NCBI GenBank assembly: GCA_030432695.1
Contig: JAUILN010000005.1
Span: 496,001 to 560,000 of the forward strand
Reading direction: 5' to 3'
Length of the DNA stretch: 64,000 bases
Origin: a bacterium
Lineage (GTDB): Bacteria; Planctomycetota; UBA1135; UBA2386
Both the position numbers and the translations under genes were made by a program. Positions within the stretch are counted from its first letter, which is position 1; every line of letters begins with the position of its first letter. The notes beneath the pieces are model-generated. The model did not search any database and was not told the origin of the DNA. It saw nothing but the letters and a program-made list of their open reading frames with translations. Below, piece after piece: positions 9,101-19,318 of the stretch.

Positions 9101-9821
9101 GCGCCACGTCGTAGATCTCATCGACCGTGTCCCCGCCGAAGAAGCTGACGTAGCTGAGCACCGGATCGATCACCAACGCTCGGTCCATCTGCCGATCGAC
9201 CACGCGGAATCCGATCCGGTGCGGTCCGCGCACCTCGCACCGCACCTCCACCTCGCGCCGGGTGCCGTCGGCGGCCCACTCCCAGGCGATCGGCGGAGAC
9301 TGCCTCAGCTCGTGCGAGCCGCACCGCAGCGCAACCCCTTCCCCGTCCACCTTCAGCTCTGCACCCTCGACCACGATCTCGAAGCGGCCGAGATCCGCAC
9401 CGGGCGCGCACTCGACGTCGTACTCCAGGTCTCGCCCCCGGGCGTGCAGCCGGAGCGAGATGCCGGGCGCGACCTGCTCGGCGCGCAGTGCACCATGGTG
9501 GGCCACCCCGCGCCGCCACGACGCAGGGTCGGCGGAGCGCAGGTAGTGACTGACGCCGGGCAGACGGTCCGTGGCGCGCCAGCGGCAAGCACCATCGACG
9601 GCCACCCGGAAACGGACCACCTGCCGGTCGGCCCCCTGCCCCACGGCGAGGTGCCACCCGTCGGCGTCCGCCGTCATCGGAAGGTGACCACCACGCACCA
9701 CGAAGACCGGTGCGGCCCCGGCACTCACCGCAGCGGGCTCGAACCAGAGGGATTGCTGGGCGACGGCAGGAGTGGCGACGAGCAGGGTCGTCGCGACGAG
9801 GCGGATCGGAGTGCGGAGCAT
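6162..9821 (-). CDS. Giant secreted SBBP/HAF beta-propeller-repeat protein
   Basis: This 1219-residue protein has an ordinary signal peptide ending ATPAVAQQ. ATG 9821 is chosen because it starts exactly at that peptide; the longer frame only adds arginine-rich antisense-like sequence. Residues ~20-250 are an N-terminal beta domain often found before SBBP repeats. About residues 260-650 hold SBBP (beta-propeller) repeats of the type YLGGSGxDxxxxxAVDxxGNVYxxG. A short Ig-like segment follows at about 660-780. Then come HAF repeats (DLGTLGG, SINDADQIVGIS) at about 800-1100 and a C-terminal beta module that begins near VEAFGSSCP. The protein is likely exported or cell-surface; no enzymatic motif is visible. 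The double propeller arrangement is notable. Confidence 0.88.
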   Translation of the reverse strand: MLRTPIRLVATTLLVATPAVAQQSLWFEPAAVSAGAAPVFVVRGGHLPMTADADGWHLAVGQGADRQVVRFRVAVDGACRWRATDRLPGVSHYLRSADPASWRRGVAHHGALRAEQVAPGISLRLHARGRDLEYDVECAPGADLGRFEIVVEGAELKVDGEGVALRCGSHELRQSPPIAWEWAADGTRREVEVRCEVRGPHRIGFRVVDRQMDRALVIDPVLSYVSFFGGDTVDEIYDVALDDQGNVYTTGLTASSNLPASGPQTALDGVYDAFICKFDPTGGQLLYATYLGGSGDHLGFERGLAIDVDGAGRAVVVGVTNATDFPVTPNAAQPSLAGAYDAFVVMLDPTGANFVYSTHLGGSGLEGVSRISQNLTEALDVEVEPDGTATVYGATDSTDFPTRNPAQPNYGGGIHDCFVTRYDPAGAVMWSTYLGGSGYDSPGAGFLRDGRCSMSLDGLGGVVLGGLTESPGFAVTASGWAQDGLGFVTRLDSSGGMLFATRYPIPVGAVDVDLGQAIYVSGTAGPGFATTPGAFQFEYAGSSDSSGHGDATLAKFDPSLSQREWATYLGKRGTTDRVTDLKVDATGHAHLAMWGPPLDAPVGAYAVKVNANGSALAYAQRVAGNEALGLDLLPDGTVWLGGIASSAGRIAPSTNAFQNTYGGGTADGFLVRLDDQLTGVVALSVDVPPTNGRTVLPRNRSYEGTVTIDGRAPSNGLTVTLSTLPTGTVGLPATVTIPSGGCTASFPIRVASTASLGIVQLRAQASVGVSVDHPVEVAVDYPYRLTKLTALPVSSLPRAMNDAGHVVATEDYGAGGLYYDGIHVTVLSPDYVNDVDDLGRASVYAGHLNAPQLFEPSTGATSLPLGPFRGAFPRGLRGDGSRRYVTGSGSLPPIGELRAFLSTDGAALVDLGTLGGTSADGFDVNRVGTVVGRSIPTGGRWDFAFRWTSAGGMQNLGALPNHYASEARSINDADQIVGISKPSRGVMGVLWENGQGTPVGSLPGYDSSELFAINEVGMIVGHATLWNVRARHRPFLIDSVTGMRALVDLVDPVSLQGVELYDAVDINDRGQILGALIVRGATSSSQPAGVFRLDPVHVEAFGSSCPTADGRLPVLAAEGVPVRGAPFTLRVAVGPANAAGVLVLGTGRNSVPVLGCSFLVGTQIAAAPWTLDAEGRARLPVTVPGAPLPYDVVFQAAFLDAGANGGGFTATHGLEVHVQ

Positions 9822-9969
9822 CGGCGGTGGTGGATTCGGGATCGCGGGTCGGCCACCGCGCAACCAACGTGCCCCCACCTTCACGCCGCTCGACGTGCGC
9901 ATTGCACACATCGGCGATGGACCAGGCCCGGAATCCGCACACCGGACGCGCCGAACCAACCGGGCCCGA

Positions 9970-11196
9970 TCAGCCGACGACCGTGACCCGCGCGAACTTC
10001 TTCTTGCCGGCCTGCACCAGGTAGGTGCCGGCGCCGAACGCCTGCTTGGGGTCGTCGATCTTCACGTCGTCGACCTTCACGCCACCGCCCTGCACCAGAC
10101 GCCGCCCCTCGCTGTTGGTCTGGCACATGCCTGCCTGCGCCAACAGCGCGGCGATCATCAACGCACCACCGTCGCCGGCCTCGACCGTGACCTCCGGGAT
10201 GTCGTCGGGCAGGCCGCCCTGCTTGAACATCCGCTCGAACTCCTCGACCGCCGCGTCGGCCGCGGCGCGGTCGTGGTAGCCCTCGACCACCGCGTGGGCC
10301 AGCGCCACCTTGGCATCGCGCGGGTGGCCGCCGAGCAGTTCGTCGATGCGCGCCGCCGACAGGTCGGTGACCAGCTCCATCCAGCTGCGCATCGGCTCGT
10401 CGGGCAGACTCATGCTCTTGCCGAACATCTGTGTGCCGGTGTCGGTCACGCCGATCGCGTTGCCGAGCGACTTGGACATCTTCTGCACGCCATCGAGCCC
10501 GACCAGCAGCGGCATCGTCATGCAGATCTGCGCCGGCTGGCCCTGGCGCTTCTGCAACTCGCGACCCATGTGCAGGTTGAACAGTTGGTCAGTGCCACCG
10601 AGTTCGACGTCGGCCTTCAGCTCGACCGAGTCCCAGCCCTGCATCAGCGGGTAGACCAGCTCGTGCAGCGAGATCGGCTGGCCGGCCTGGTAGCGCTTGG
10701 CGAAGGAGTCGCGCTCCAGCATCCGCGCCACCGTGGTGCCGCCGGCCAGCGCGACCGCGTCGAGGAACGACATCCGGTCGAACCACTCGCCGTTCTCGCG
10801 CTCCTCGATCCGGTCCAGGTCGAGCACCCGACCGATCTGGTCCTTGTAGGTCTTCTTGTTCTCCTCGACCTGCTCCCGCGTCAGCTGCGGCCGCGTCTTG
10901 TCCTTGCCGGTCGGGTCACCGACCATCGCGGTCGCGGTCCCCCAGAGCACCACTACGGTGTGACCGAGGCGCTGGAAGTCGCGCAGCTTGCGCAAGACCA
11001 CCGTGTGCCCGAGGTGGATGTCGGGCGACGACGGATCGATGCCGAGCTTCACGCGCAACGGGCGACCGGTCTTGCGGCTCGACTCGAGCCGCTCGCGCAG
11101 CTCACCCTCCTCGACGAGATCGACGACCCCGCGCTTCAGGAGGGCGAGTTGCTCGTCGACGGGTGGAAAGGAATGCGAGGCGGGCGCGTCGCTCAT
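9970..11196 (-). CDS. tyrS: Tyrosyl-tRNA synthetase
   Basis: This class I aminoacyl-tRNA synthetase charges tRNA-Tyr in the cytosol. The 408-residue product has the HIGH-type signature HLGH at 61-64, the catalytic KMSKS loop at 239-243 and a C-terminal S4 RNA-binding domain (about 345-408, GGGVKVDD). HLGH and the overall length fit the TyrZ-like subfamily. ATG 11196 is chosen over 11259 because the extra 21 residues are Pro/Ser-rich and unconserved. The gene follows the lipoprotein gene at 11282 with an 85-bp gap and is likely part of the same minus-strand housekeeping block as rpsA. Confidence 0.97.
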   Translation of the reverse strand: MSDAPASHSFPPVDEQLALLKRGVVDLVEEGELRERLESSRKTGRPLRVKLGIDPSSPDIHLGHTVVLRKLRDFQRLGHTVVVLWGTATAMVGDPTGKDKTRPQLTREQVEENKKTYKDQIGRVLDLDRIEERENGEWFDRMSFLDAVALAGGTTVARMLERDSFAKRYQAGQPISLHELVYPLMQGWDSVELKADVELGGTDQLFNLHMGRELQKRQGQPAQICMTMPLLVGLDGVQKMSKSLGNAIGVTDTGTQMFGKSMSLPDEPMRSWMELVTDLSAARIDELLGGHPRDAKVALAHAVVEGYHDRAAADAAVEEFERMFKQGGLPDDIPEVTVEAGDGGALMIAALLAQAGMCQTNSEGRRLVQGGGVKVDDVKIDDPKQAFGAGTYLVQAGKKKFARVTVVG

Positions 11197-11281
11197 CGGC
11201 TCGGGCGTCGGTGCAGGGCAGGTGGATGAGGGGAGCGGCGAATCTAACCCGTCCGGCACCCGCGCCGAACGCCTAACGTCG

Positions 11282-12361
11282 CTACCTGCCGGTGCCGCGT
11301 GCCTGCCACCAACGCAGCCAGCCGGCGCGGTCGTCGGCGGTGATCTCCGCGCCGGTCAGGACCTGCAGGGCGTGGCCGCAGACCCGCGCCAAGGACGGCA
11401 CCCCGTTGCGGACCCCTTCGATCGACCGCGCGATCGCGTCTTCGACGAACTCCTCGTCCATCAGGTGCGCCGCGACCAGGATGTGGTCGTAGACCTCCGG
11501 CTCACCCTTGACGATCGCCTCTCGCAGATTGGTGTAGGGATTGCGCCGGACGACTTCGACCCCCTCGGGCCACATCTCGAAGGTGCGGTGACCCAGCCGG
11601 ACCCGGGTGTTGGGCAACGGGTCGCCATCGAGGCGGAGCCTGCCCGGTGCGAGGTCGATGAACACGTCGACCTGACGGCGGGCACCCTCGGGAGTGAGCC
11701 CGGGGACCTCGTGCCGGAACCGGAACGACTCGCCCCGATCGAAGTCCACGCTGTCGGGCAGCGCCACGACCTGGTCGAACTTGCGGGTGAAGCGGTCGCC
11801 GAAGGCATTCTCGTCGACCACCCGCCAGGTCACCAACAGCCGCGCCGGCTCCGCGAAGTCGTCGGTGCCGGGCACCACGATGCCGGGCACCGGGGAGCCG
11901 TCGAGGACCAGCTCGACCTCGAGCGGAGCCCCCACCGGGGGCAGCGGATCCGCCACGGCCCGCAGGACCGTCGACTGCGCGGCGTGAAGTTCGAACTGCA
12001 GGCCCTCGCCGAGCACCCGGAACCGGGCGATCTGCTGCCGCGCCCACTCTGGCGCGTTCGGCCGGTCGTGGGTGGCGAGCAGGATGCGCAGCCGGTCGAG
12101 CTCGCGGTCGGCCAGCGTCGCCTGCAGCTGCGCGACGACGTCCGCGTAGTACGCGTTGAGGGCGCGGACCTGCGGATCGTCGGTCGCGCCGCCCGCGCCG
12201 GTGAGCGGGATCGCCACCGGCTGGGCCGCGAGCGCCAACGCCTCGTCGGCGGCCGGGTCTTCCTCGACGGTGTAGGTCACGCAGCCGCCCGTCAGGCCGG
12301 CGAGCGCCGCGATCACCACGACGCCCAGGATTCCGAGGAATGGTCTGCGTGCTCCTGCCAT
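11282..12361 (-). CDS. Predicted lipoprotein of unknown function
   Basis: I do not recognise this 359-residue protein. ATG 12361 gives a basic start, a hydrophobic segment and the lipobox LTGGC, so it is probably a lipid-anchored envelope protein. A strong GAGGG ribosome-binding site 8 bp upstream lies inside the end of rpsA. The gene begins 4 bp after the rpsA stop, so the two are almost certainly co-transcribed. Residues ~110-280 look like a beta-sandwich rich in Val/Arg/Asp. The C-terminal ~80 residues are helical and HEAT-like in composition (VYDHILVAAHLMDEEFVEDA). No catalytic motif is visible. Confidence 0.8.
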   Translation of the reverse strand: MAGARRPFLGILGVVVIAALAGLTGGCVTYTVEEDPAADEALALAAQPVAIPLTGAGGATDDPQVRALNAYYADVVAQLQATLADRELDRLRILLATHDRPNAPEWARQQIARFRVLGEGLQFELHAAQSTVLRAVADPLPPVGAPLEVELVLDGSPVPGIVVPGTDDFAEPARLLVTWRVVDENAFGDRFTRKFDQVVALPDSVDFDRGESFRFRHEVPGLTPEGARRQVDVFIDLAPGRLRLDGDPLPNTRVRLGHRTFEMWPEGVEVVRRNPYTNLREAIVKGEPEVYDHILVAAHLMDEEFVEDAIARSIEGVRNGVPSLARVCGHALQVLTGAEITADDRAGWLRWWQARGTGR

Positions 12362-12365
12362 CGGA

Positions 12366-14207
<1,842 letters not shown>

Positions 14208-14498
14208 GCGGGTTGGTCGGGGGCCTCCAGTCCGTCGGCCGGGATCCGGGACGCGCGGGACTGAGAGGGTTGGGCTCGCGAGCGAGCGGTTGCAGGAATC
14301 GGGTTTCAGTGGCCCGCGCGCCGGAGCCGCTCGGTGAAGCACCGAGAAGGCAAGGCGGAGGACCGGGGGTTTGGAGCGACGCGCTCCGGGGTCAGGTTCT
14401 CGGACAGGAAGTGAACGGGAACGAAACTGCGGAGGCGGGACACGCCGCGACGAGCGGGTGACCGTCTCCGTGGAAGGTGATGCATGCGAGGCGTGCCG

Positions 14499-15164
14499 TC
14501 ATGCGGACGCGACCTCGGCAGCAGGAGAGGTGTCGACGGCGGAGGCGGGAACGACCGCGACCGGTTCCTGATCGGCCAGCTCGGCGATCCGCCGCCGCAG
14601 CTCGTCGAGGCCACCGGGGGCCAGAAGTTCGTCAGGCCCCATCGGCGCGCCGAACCGCACCCGCACCTTGGCCGGGCGGATCAACAGCATGCCGCGTCCC
14701 AGCGCGCGACCGGTGCCCGACAGCCCAACCGGCACCACCGGACAGCGGGTCCGCTTCACGACCAGCAGGATGCCGCGCTTGAGATCGGCGACCGGCCCAC
14801 CGGCCGGACCACGGCGCCCCTCGGGGAACAAGGTCACCGCCTGATCGCGCTCGAGGGCTTCGATGGCGCGTTCCAACCCGGCGCGAGCCGAGCCCTCGCG
14901 GTCGACGAACAGGGTCCCGAGGGCCTCGATCATGCGACCGAAGACCGGGACGTCGCCGAGCGTCGAGCGAGCCAGGTAATGCAGGGTCCTCGACGTCACC
15001 GCGGTGCCGACCAGCGGCGGGTCGAGCATGCTCTCGTGGTTGCCCGCGACCACCACCCGACCGGTGACCGGCAGGTGCTGCATGCCGGAGCGCTCGCGGC
15101 GCAGCCAGAGCACGGCGAACACCCGGACGATCGTGTGTGCGGTCCAGTAGAACCAACGGATCAT
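14499..15164 (-). CDS. plsC: 1-acyl-sn-glycerol-3-phosphate acyltransferase
   Basis: This membrane-associated acyltransferase converts lysophosphatidic acid to phosphatidic acid in phospholipid synthesis. The 221-residue protein has the catalytic NHESMLD motif (HX4D, H43-D48), the glycerol-phosphate-binding FPEG at 113-116 and a hydrophobic N-terminal helix. The length is typical (220-250). Its ATG overlaps the stop of cmk by four bases (ATGA type), so translation is probably coupled; cmk-plsC adjacency is seen in several bacterial lineages. Acyl-donor preference cannot be read from sequence. Confidence 0.93.
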   Translation of the reverse strand: MIRWFYWTAHTIVRVFAVLWLRRERSGMQHLPVTGRVVVAGNHESMLDPPLVGTAVTSRTLHYLARSTLGDVPVFGRMIEALGTLFVDREGSARAGLERAIEALERDQAVTLFPEGRRGPAGGPVADLKRGILLVVKRTRCPVVPVGLSGTGRALGRGMLLIRPAKVRVRFGAPMGPDELLAPGGLDELRRRIAELADQEPVAVVPASAVDTSPAAEVASA

Positions 15165-16087
15165 CGCGGACCCTCCCCCGCGGAACCCGCGGCGTCGCCC
15201 GGCGCGACGATCCCCGGCGCGACGATCGCCAGCAATCGCGAGACGACCTGCTCGACGTCGAGCCCGGTGGTGTCGACGATCCGCGCATCGTCGGCCGGCT
15301 TCAGCGGTGCCTCGGCACGCTCCCGGTCGCGACGATCACGGGCGGCGAGCTCGTCGGCGACGCGCACGCGGTCGACCTCCTCGCCCCGCTCTCTGGCGCG
15401 GCGCGCCGCACGGGTCGTCAGGTCGGCGTCGAGGTAGATCTTGAAGCGCGCGTCGGGGAACACCACCGTGCCCATGTCGCGGCCTTCGCAGACCAGGCCG
15501 ACCCCACGGCCGAGCAGCTCGGCGGCGAACGCCCGCTGGCGATCGCGGAGGAGAGCCCGGACCTCCGGCACCTGCGAGAGGGGCGAGACCCGCGCTTCGA
15601 CCGTCGGATCGCGGAGTTCGGCGGCACCGAGTGCACGGCCGTCGACGACCGGAACCCCGTTCGCATCGAGCCGGAAGTCGAGACCGGCGAGCGCGGCGCG
15701 CACCGTTTCCGGCACCACCTGACCGGCGGCGTCGAAGCCCTGCCCCGAGATCTCCAGCGCCCACGCGACCGCGCGAAACATCGCGCCGGTGTCGAGCCGC
15801 TGCCAACCGAGGCGCTCGGCGAGGGCGCGCGCGACCGTCGACTTGCCCGCGCCGGCCGGCCCATCGATCGTCACGATGCCGGCCGGACGGACCCGAACGG
15901 GACCGCCCCCCGGCGGCACGACCCGGCCGTCGACCGGCCGCCCCGTCACCGCTCGCTCCGACCACCCACCGACGTCCCCGGACCGCGGGCCGGGAACCGG
16001 CGCGACAGGGCTCGACAACGGGAACGGAACGACATCGGACATGCGGATCGGCACACCCCGCGCGGCTTCGGACTGCGTCCCGGCCAT
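15161..16087 (-). CDS. cmk: Cytidylate kinase
   Basis: This enzyme phosphorylates CMP/dCMP with ATP in pyrimidine metabolism. It has a P-loop GPAGAGKST at 76-84, the LDTGAMFRA substrate loop, a VCEGRDMGTVVFPDA motif and an arginine-rich lid (ARRARERGEEVD). The core is about 225 residues as in other Cmk proteins, but the frame from ATG 16087 adds a ~65-residue Pro/Gly/Val-rich N-terminal extension. A second ATG at 16042 is an alternative, and neither start has a good ribosome-binding site. No ATG lies closer to the core, so part of the extension may be real. The stop overlaps the plsC start. Confidence 0.93.
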   Translation of the reverse strand: MAGTQSEAARGVPIRMSDVVPFPLSSPVAPVPGPRSGDVGGWSERAVTGRPVDGRVVPPGGGPVRVRPAGIVTIDGPAGAGKSTVARALAERLGWQRLDTGAMFRAVAWALEISGQGFDAAGQVVPETVRAALAGLDFRLDANGVPVVDGRALGAAELRDPTVEARVSPLSQVPEVRALLRDRQRAFAAELLGRGVGLVCEGRDMGTVVFPDARFKIYLDADLTTRAARRARERGEEVDRVRVADELAARDRRDRERAEAPLKPADDARIVDTTGLDVEQVVSRLLAIVAPGIVAPGDAAGSAGEGPR

Positions 16088-16192
16088 GAACGAGGGGCGA
16101 GGAGTTTAGCGAGCCCCCGCGGCGTCCACAACGCCCACCAGCCCCCGCCGGCGAGGTTCCCGACGGCTTCCCGACGGGTTCCCGGAAACGGG

Positions 16193-17047
16193 TCAGGTGA
16201 ACTGCCGCGGTGACGGATCCGGGAGCGGACACCCGTCTCGATCCACGAACGTCAGCCCGGAACCGTCCGCCCGCAGATGGACCCCGGCCTCGTCGAACGC
16301 CGGCAGCACCACGACCTCGCCGCGGGGCGGCCCGACGGCCGGCCACGGCCCCCGAGACTCCCTATGGACGTGGCCGAACACCAGCGTGTCGAGGTCTGGG
16401 AACGAGAACACCGCGTCGAGGGCCGCCGCGGTGGCGTCGTATCGCGCGGCCCGCGCCGGATCGAAGGTGCCGTGGCTGTTCGCCCGGATCCGCTCGCCGA
16501 TCTTGATCCCGACCTTCGCCGGCAGCACCCCGCCGAGGGCGCGGATCCAGCCCGTGCGCAGCCACGCCTTGGCCCGCTGGTAACCCTCGTCGCGCAGGCA
16601 GAGCTCGTCGCCGTGCAGGCACAGGACCCGGCGCTCGCCGAGGCGTAGCCGCAGCCCGCCGTGACAGAGCCGGACCCCGGTGCGGGCGACGAATCGCGGA
16701 CCGAGCAGGAAGTCCCGGTTGCCGACCAGCACGGTGATCGAGACGCCCGCCGCGGAGGTCCTCGCCAGCTCCTCGACCAGCTGGGCCCAGGCCCCCATCC
16801 GGAGCTGTGCCTTGTGGGTGTAGACCTCGAACAGGTCGCCCGCGATCACCACCCGGGTGTCTTCGGCCGCGACGCGCGCGCGCGCGAGCACGGTGCGCAG
16901 GTCGTCGAGCGCAGCGCCACCGGTCCGGGGCACGTGCAGATCCGAGAGCAGGACGGTCACCGACCGGTCGTCGTCGGTCGCCGACTCCAGCCGCGTGCCG
17001 AGCACCTCGTCGCGGCAACCGGTCATCGAGTCTGTCAACAGGTCCAT
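16193..17047 (-). CDS. lpxH: UDP-2,3-diacylglucosamine diphosphatase-like metallophosphoesterase
   Basis: This enzyme is predicted to hydrolyse UDP-2,3-diacylglucosamine to lipid X in lipid A synthesis at the inner membrane surface. The calcineurin-like motifs follow the LpxH pattern in order: SDLH 35-38, GDLFE 70-74, GNRDFL 109-114, HGDE 145-148 and a late FGHVHRE. GDLFE and GNRDFL are especially characteristic. The length is 284 residues against about 240 for E. coli LpxH, with a longer N-terminus; ATG 17026 is a possible shorter start. Its presence supports an outer membrane with lipid A. I cannot exclude a paralogous LpxH-like phosphatase. Confidence 0.85.
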   Translation of the reverse strand: MDLLTDSMTGCRDEVLGTRLESATDDDRSVTVLLSDLHVPRTGGAALDDLRTVLARARVAAEDTRVVIAGDLFEVYTHKAQLRMGAWAQLVEELARTSAAGVSITVLVGNRDFLLGPRFVARTGVRLCHGGLRLRLGERRVLCLHGDELCLRDEGYQRAKAWLRTGWIRALGGVLPAKVGIKIGERIRANSHGTFDPARAARYDATAAALDAVFSFPDLDTLVFGHVHRESRGPWPAVGPPRGEVVVLPAFDEAGVHLRADGSGLTFVDRDGCPLPDPSPRQFT

Positions 17048-17122
17048 TCTACAGACTCAGTTCAGGTCTCTGCGGCCCGCTGCGCGGGCCGTGTGAGATC
17101 GTCACTTTGAAAAGTCACGAGC

Positions 17123-19318
17123 TCACTGCGGCGCGCGCACTTCCAAGAACACGCCCAGGAACGGGTCGATCTGCAGTTCGAAGGTGTCTGCGGTCCCGAG
17201 GTCACGACCTGCGGCGACGTCGAGCAGCTGGACCGGAGCGGCGAACCGCAACTCGAGCGGTCGAGGCCCGTCCTCGCCGAGCTGGCGCAGCAGTTCTGGG
17301 GCATCCAACGCGGCGACCCGCACCGCCAACAACAGGCGCCCACCCGGCGCGCGGTGCCGCAGCACCTCGAGGCAGGTCGGCAACCCCTTGCCGCGCGCCA
17401 GGACCGCCGGCACCAAGGAGGCGTCGTCGAGAACCCACCGGACCCGGGTCCGCAGATCGCGCGCCGCGGCGACCCGCGCCGGGTCGAGGCGCAGCGCGGC
17501 GTACTCGCACACGGCGAGATTCAGGTAGGTCGCGGCGCCTCGCCTCGGCCGAGCCTCCAGCTGCACCGCGCCGAGTTCACCGACCGGCTCCCCGAGGCCG
17601 CCGCGGAGGCCGCGCTCCGCGACGCCGAGACCGGTGCCGGGCAGCCGCGCCCCGTCCACGACCCCGGCGTTGTCGACCAGTCGATCGGTCCAGCGAAGCG
17701 ACCGGCCGCGGAGACCGAACAGGTCATCGAGCCCCCCCTGTTCGCGGCGACGCAGTCGCTCGTCGTAGAGCGCGGTGCCGTGGTCGGCCAACAGCCGGCC
17801 ACCGGCCTCCACGTAACGTCGGATCGCCGCCAGCGAGTCGTCGTCGAGGGCCAGCGTGGCCGGCAGCACCAGGAGCCCGGGCGGACCCGCAGCCAACCGC
17901 GCCGGGAGTTCGCGGCTGTCGACCAGCGCCGGCTGGAAGCCGAGGTCCGCGAACAGCCGCAGCCAGGACGACCGCGCCGCGAGCGATGTCGAGTGCTCGG
18001 CCTCCCAGCTCGACAGCCGGCGGGGCCAGGTCCGGCCGTCGCGGGCCGAGTCGAGCATCCAATGGGCGCGGATCGACGCCTGCGACTCGACCAACCAGAT
18101 CGGATCGCGCAACAGCTCGGCACCCGCGAAGGCCCGCGCCGCTCCGGCCAGCCGCCGTCGCGCGTTGCCGAAGCGACGGCCGAACGCGGTCGGGGCACCG
18201 TCCTCGCCGAACACCTCGCCGGCGGCCCACACGATCACCGCGTCGGCGCCGTGGGCCAGCGCATCGGCGAGCCGCGCGTCGACCAACCGCAGCGGGGCGT
18301 CGCCGGGCGGGAACAGCGTGACGACCCGCAGGGCCCGCGAGTCGGCGAGACAATCGGCGAGATCGCGAGCGCCTCCGATGTCGTAGGCCTCGAACGCGGT
18401 CTGACCGGCGAGCAACCGGTAGTAGTCGTGGCCACCGAACGCCGACGGCGGCTGCATGCCGAACAGGCCGATCGGCATCTCGGGTGACTCCGAACGCGCG
18501 GCCTGTAACCCGGCTTCGACCGCGGCGGCGAACAGCTCGTCGGTGAACTCCAGCTGGTCCGACCAGGGCGCGAGGTTCTCCGGCAGGTCGACACCGCGCA
18601 GTTCGCGCCCGCGGATCCGATCGGTGGTCCAGGGCAGCACCGACTCGAACCCATGGGCACCAGGGTCACCCCAGACCGCCACGAGGGCCGCGAAGTCGTC
18701 GCGGTAGCGCTGCCGCAACCAGGCCCGGAAGCCGGCCACGAACGGCCGCGACACGCAGAGGTCGAGCGGGTTGGCGTGACGGGTCGCGGACGGCTCGTCG
18801 GCCAACGAGGCGAACCAGGCTGCCGACGCCCCTTCGCGAGTCATCGACTCCTCGACGCGACGCACCATGCCCGCGATGACCTCGGGATCGGCGAGGTCGG
18901 TGGGTCGGACCAGCCGCGCCGGGTCCCGGTCCTGCCAGAAGCCTTCGGCCACCGGCTGCCACTGCGTGTCGCGCAGCTCGAGGACCCCCTTGCCGGCAAC
19001 CTGGTCGAGGTAGCAGCCGAGCGAGTCGGCCCCGGGCAGCCGCGGTGGCTCGCCCACCGTCACACTGACCCCGTCGAAGCCGGCCTCGGCGACGCGGCGG
19101 TGGAAGTCGGCGTCGTAGGGTCCAGCGCCGTGACGCCACAGGATCGCCGCGAAGGGCGGGCGATCGCGGCCCGTCGATGCGGGCGGTTCGGACTGACCCG
19201 CGGCATCCACCGCCAGCGCGACCTGCAAGGCGAACACCCCGGCGACGGCGCGGGCGATGCCTGCCGGGCACCCGGAACGACGTCCCGGGACGCGACCTCG
19301 ACGGGAGCCGTAGCTCAT
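17123..19318 (-). CDS. Exported GH42-like TIM-barrel glycosidase homolog
   Basis: This protein of about 731 residues has an N-terminal signal sequence (hydrophobic run ending DAAGQ). Residues ~50-400 look like a (beta/alpha)8 barrel of the beta-galactosidase (GH42) clan, with ADEPS near residue 165 and VWAAGE near residue 365 as candidate acid/base and nucleophile glutamates. Residues ~430-600 resemble the glutamine-amidotransferase-like trimerisation domain of GH42 enzymes (PGLLVLPATLALDD, GGRLLADHG). A beta domain ends the protein. The ATG overlaps the stop of the NtrC-type regulator gene (ATGA), so expression is coupled. Substrate is unknown, and enzymatic activity is an inference. Confidence 0.7.
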   Translation of the reverse strand: MSYGSRRGRVPGRRSGCPAGIARAVAGVFALQVALAVDAAGQSEPPASTGRDRPPFAAILWRHGAGPYDADFHRRVAEAGFDGVSVTVGEPPRLPGADSLGCYLDQVAGKGVLELRDTQWQPVAEGFWQDRDPARLVRPTDLADPEVIAGMVRRVEESMTREGASAAWFASLADEPSATRHANPLDLCVSRPFVAGFRAWLRQRYRDDFAALVAVWGDPGAHGFESVLPWTTDRIRGRELRGVDLPENLAPWSDQLEFTDELFAAAVEAGLQAARSESPEMPIGLFGMQPPSAFGGHDYYRLLAGQTAFEAYDIGGARDLADCLADSRALRVVTLFPPGDAPLRLVDARLADALAHGADAVIVWAAGEVFGEDGAPTAFGRRFGNARRRLAGAARAFAGAELLRDPIWLVESQASIRAHWMLDSARDGRTWPRRLSSWEAEHSTSLAARSSWLRLFADLGFQPALVDSRELPARLAAGPPGLLVLPATLALDDDSLAAIRRYVEAGGRLLADHGTALYDERLRRREQGGLDDLFGLRGRSLRWTDRLVDNAGVVDGARLPGTGLGVAERGLRGGLGEPVGELGAVQLEARPRRGAATYLNLAVCEYAALRLDPARVAAARDLRTRVRWVLDDASLVPAVLARGKGLPTCLEVLRHRAPGGRLLLAVRVAALDAPELLRQLGEDGPRPLELRFAAPVQLLDVAAGRDLGTADTFELQIDPFLGVFLEVRAPQ

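Noticed and set aside
7503..9986. Plus-strand open frame of 827 codons
   Set aside because: It is antisense to the SBBP/HAF-repeat gene. Its composition is Arg/Asp/His-rich without domains, and the real gene has a signal peptide and clear repeats.
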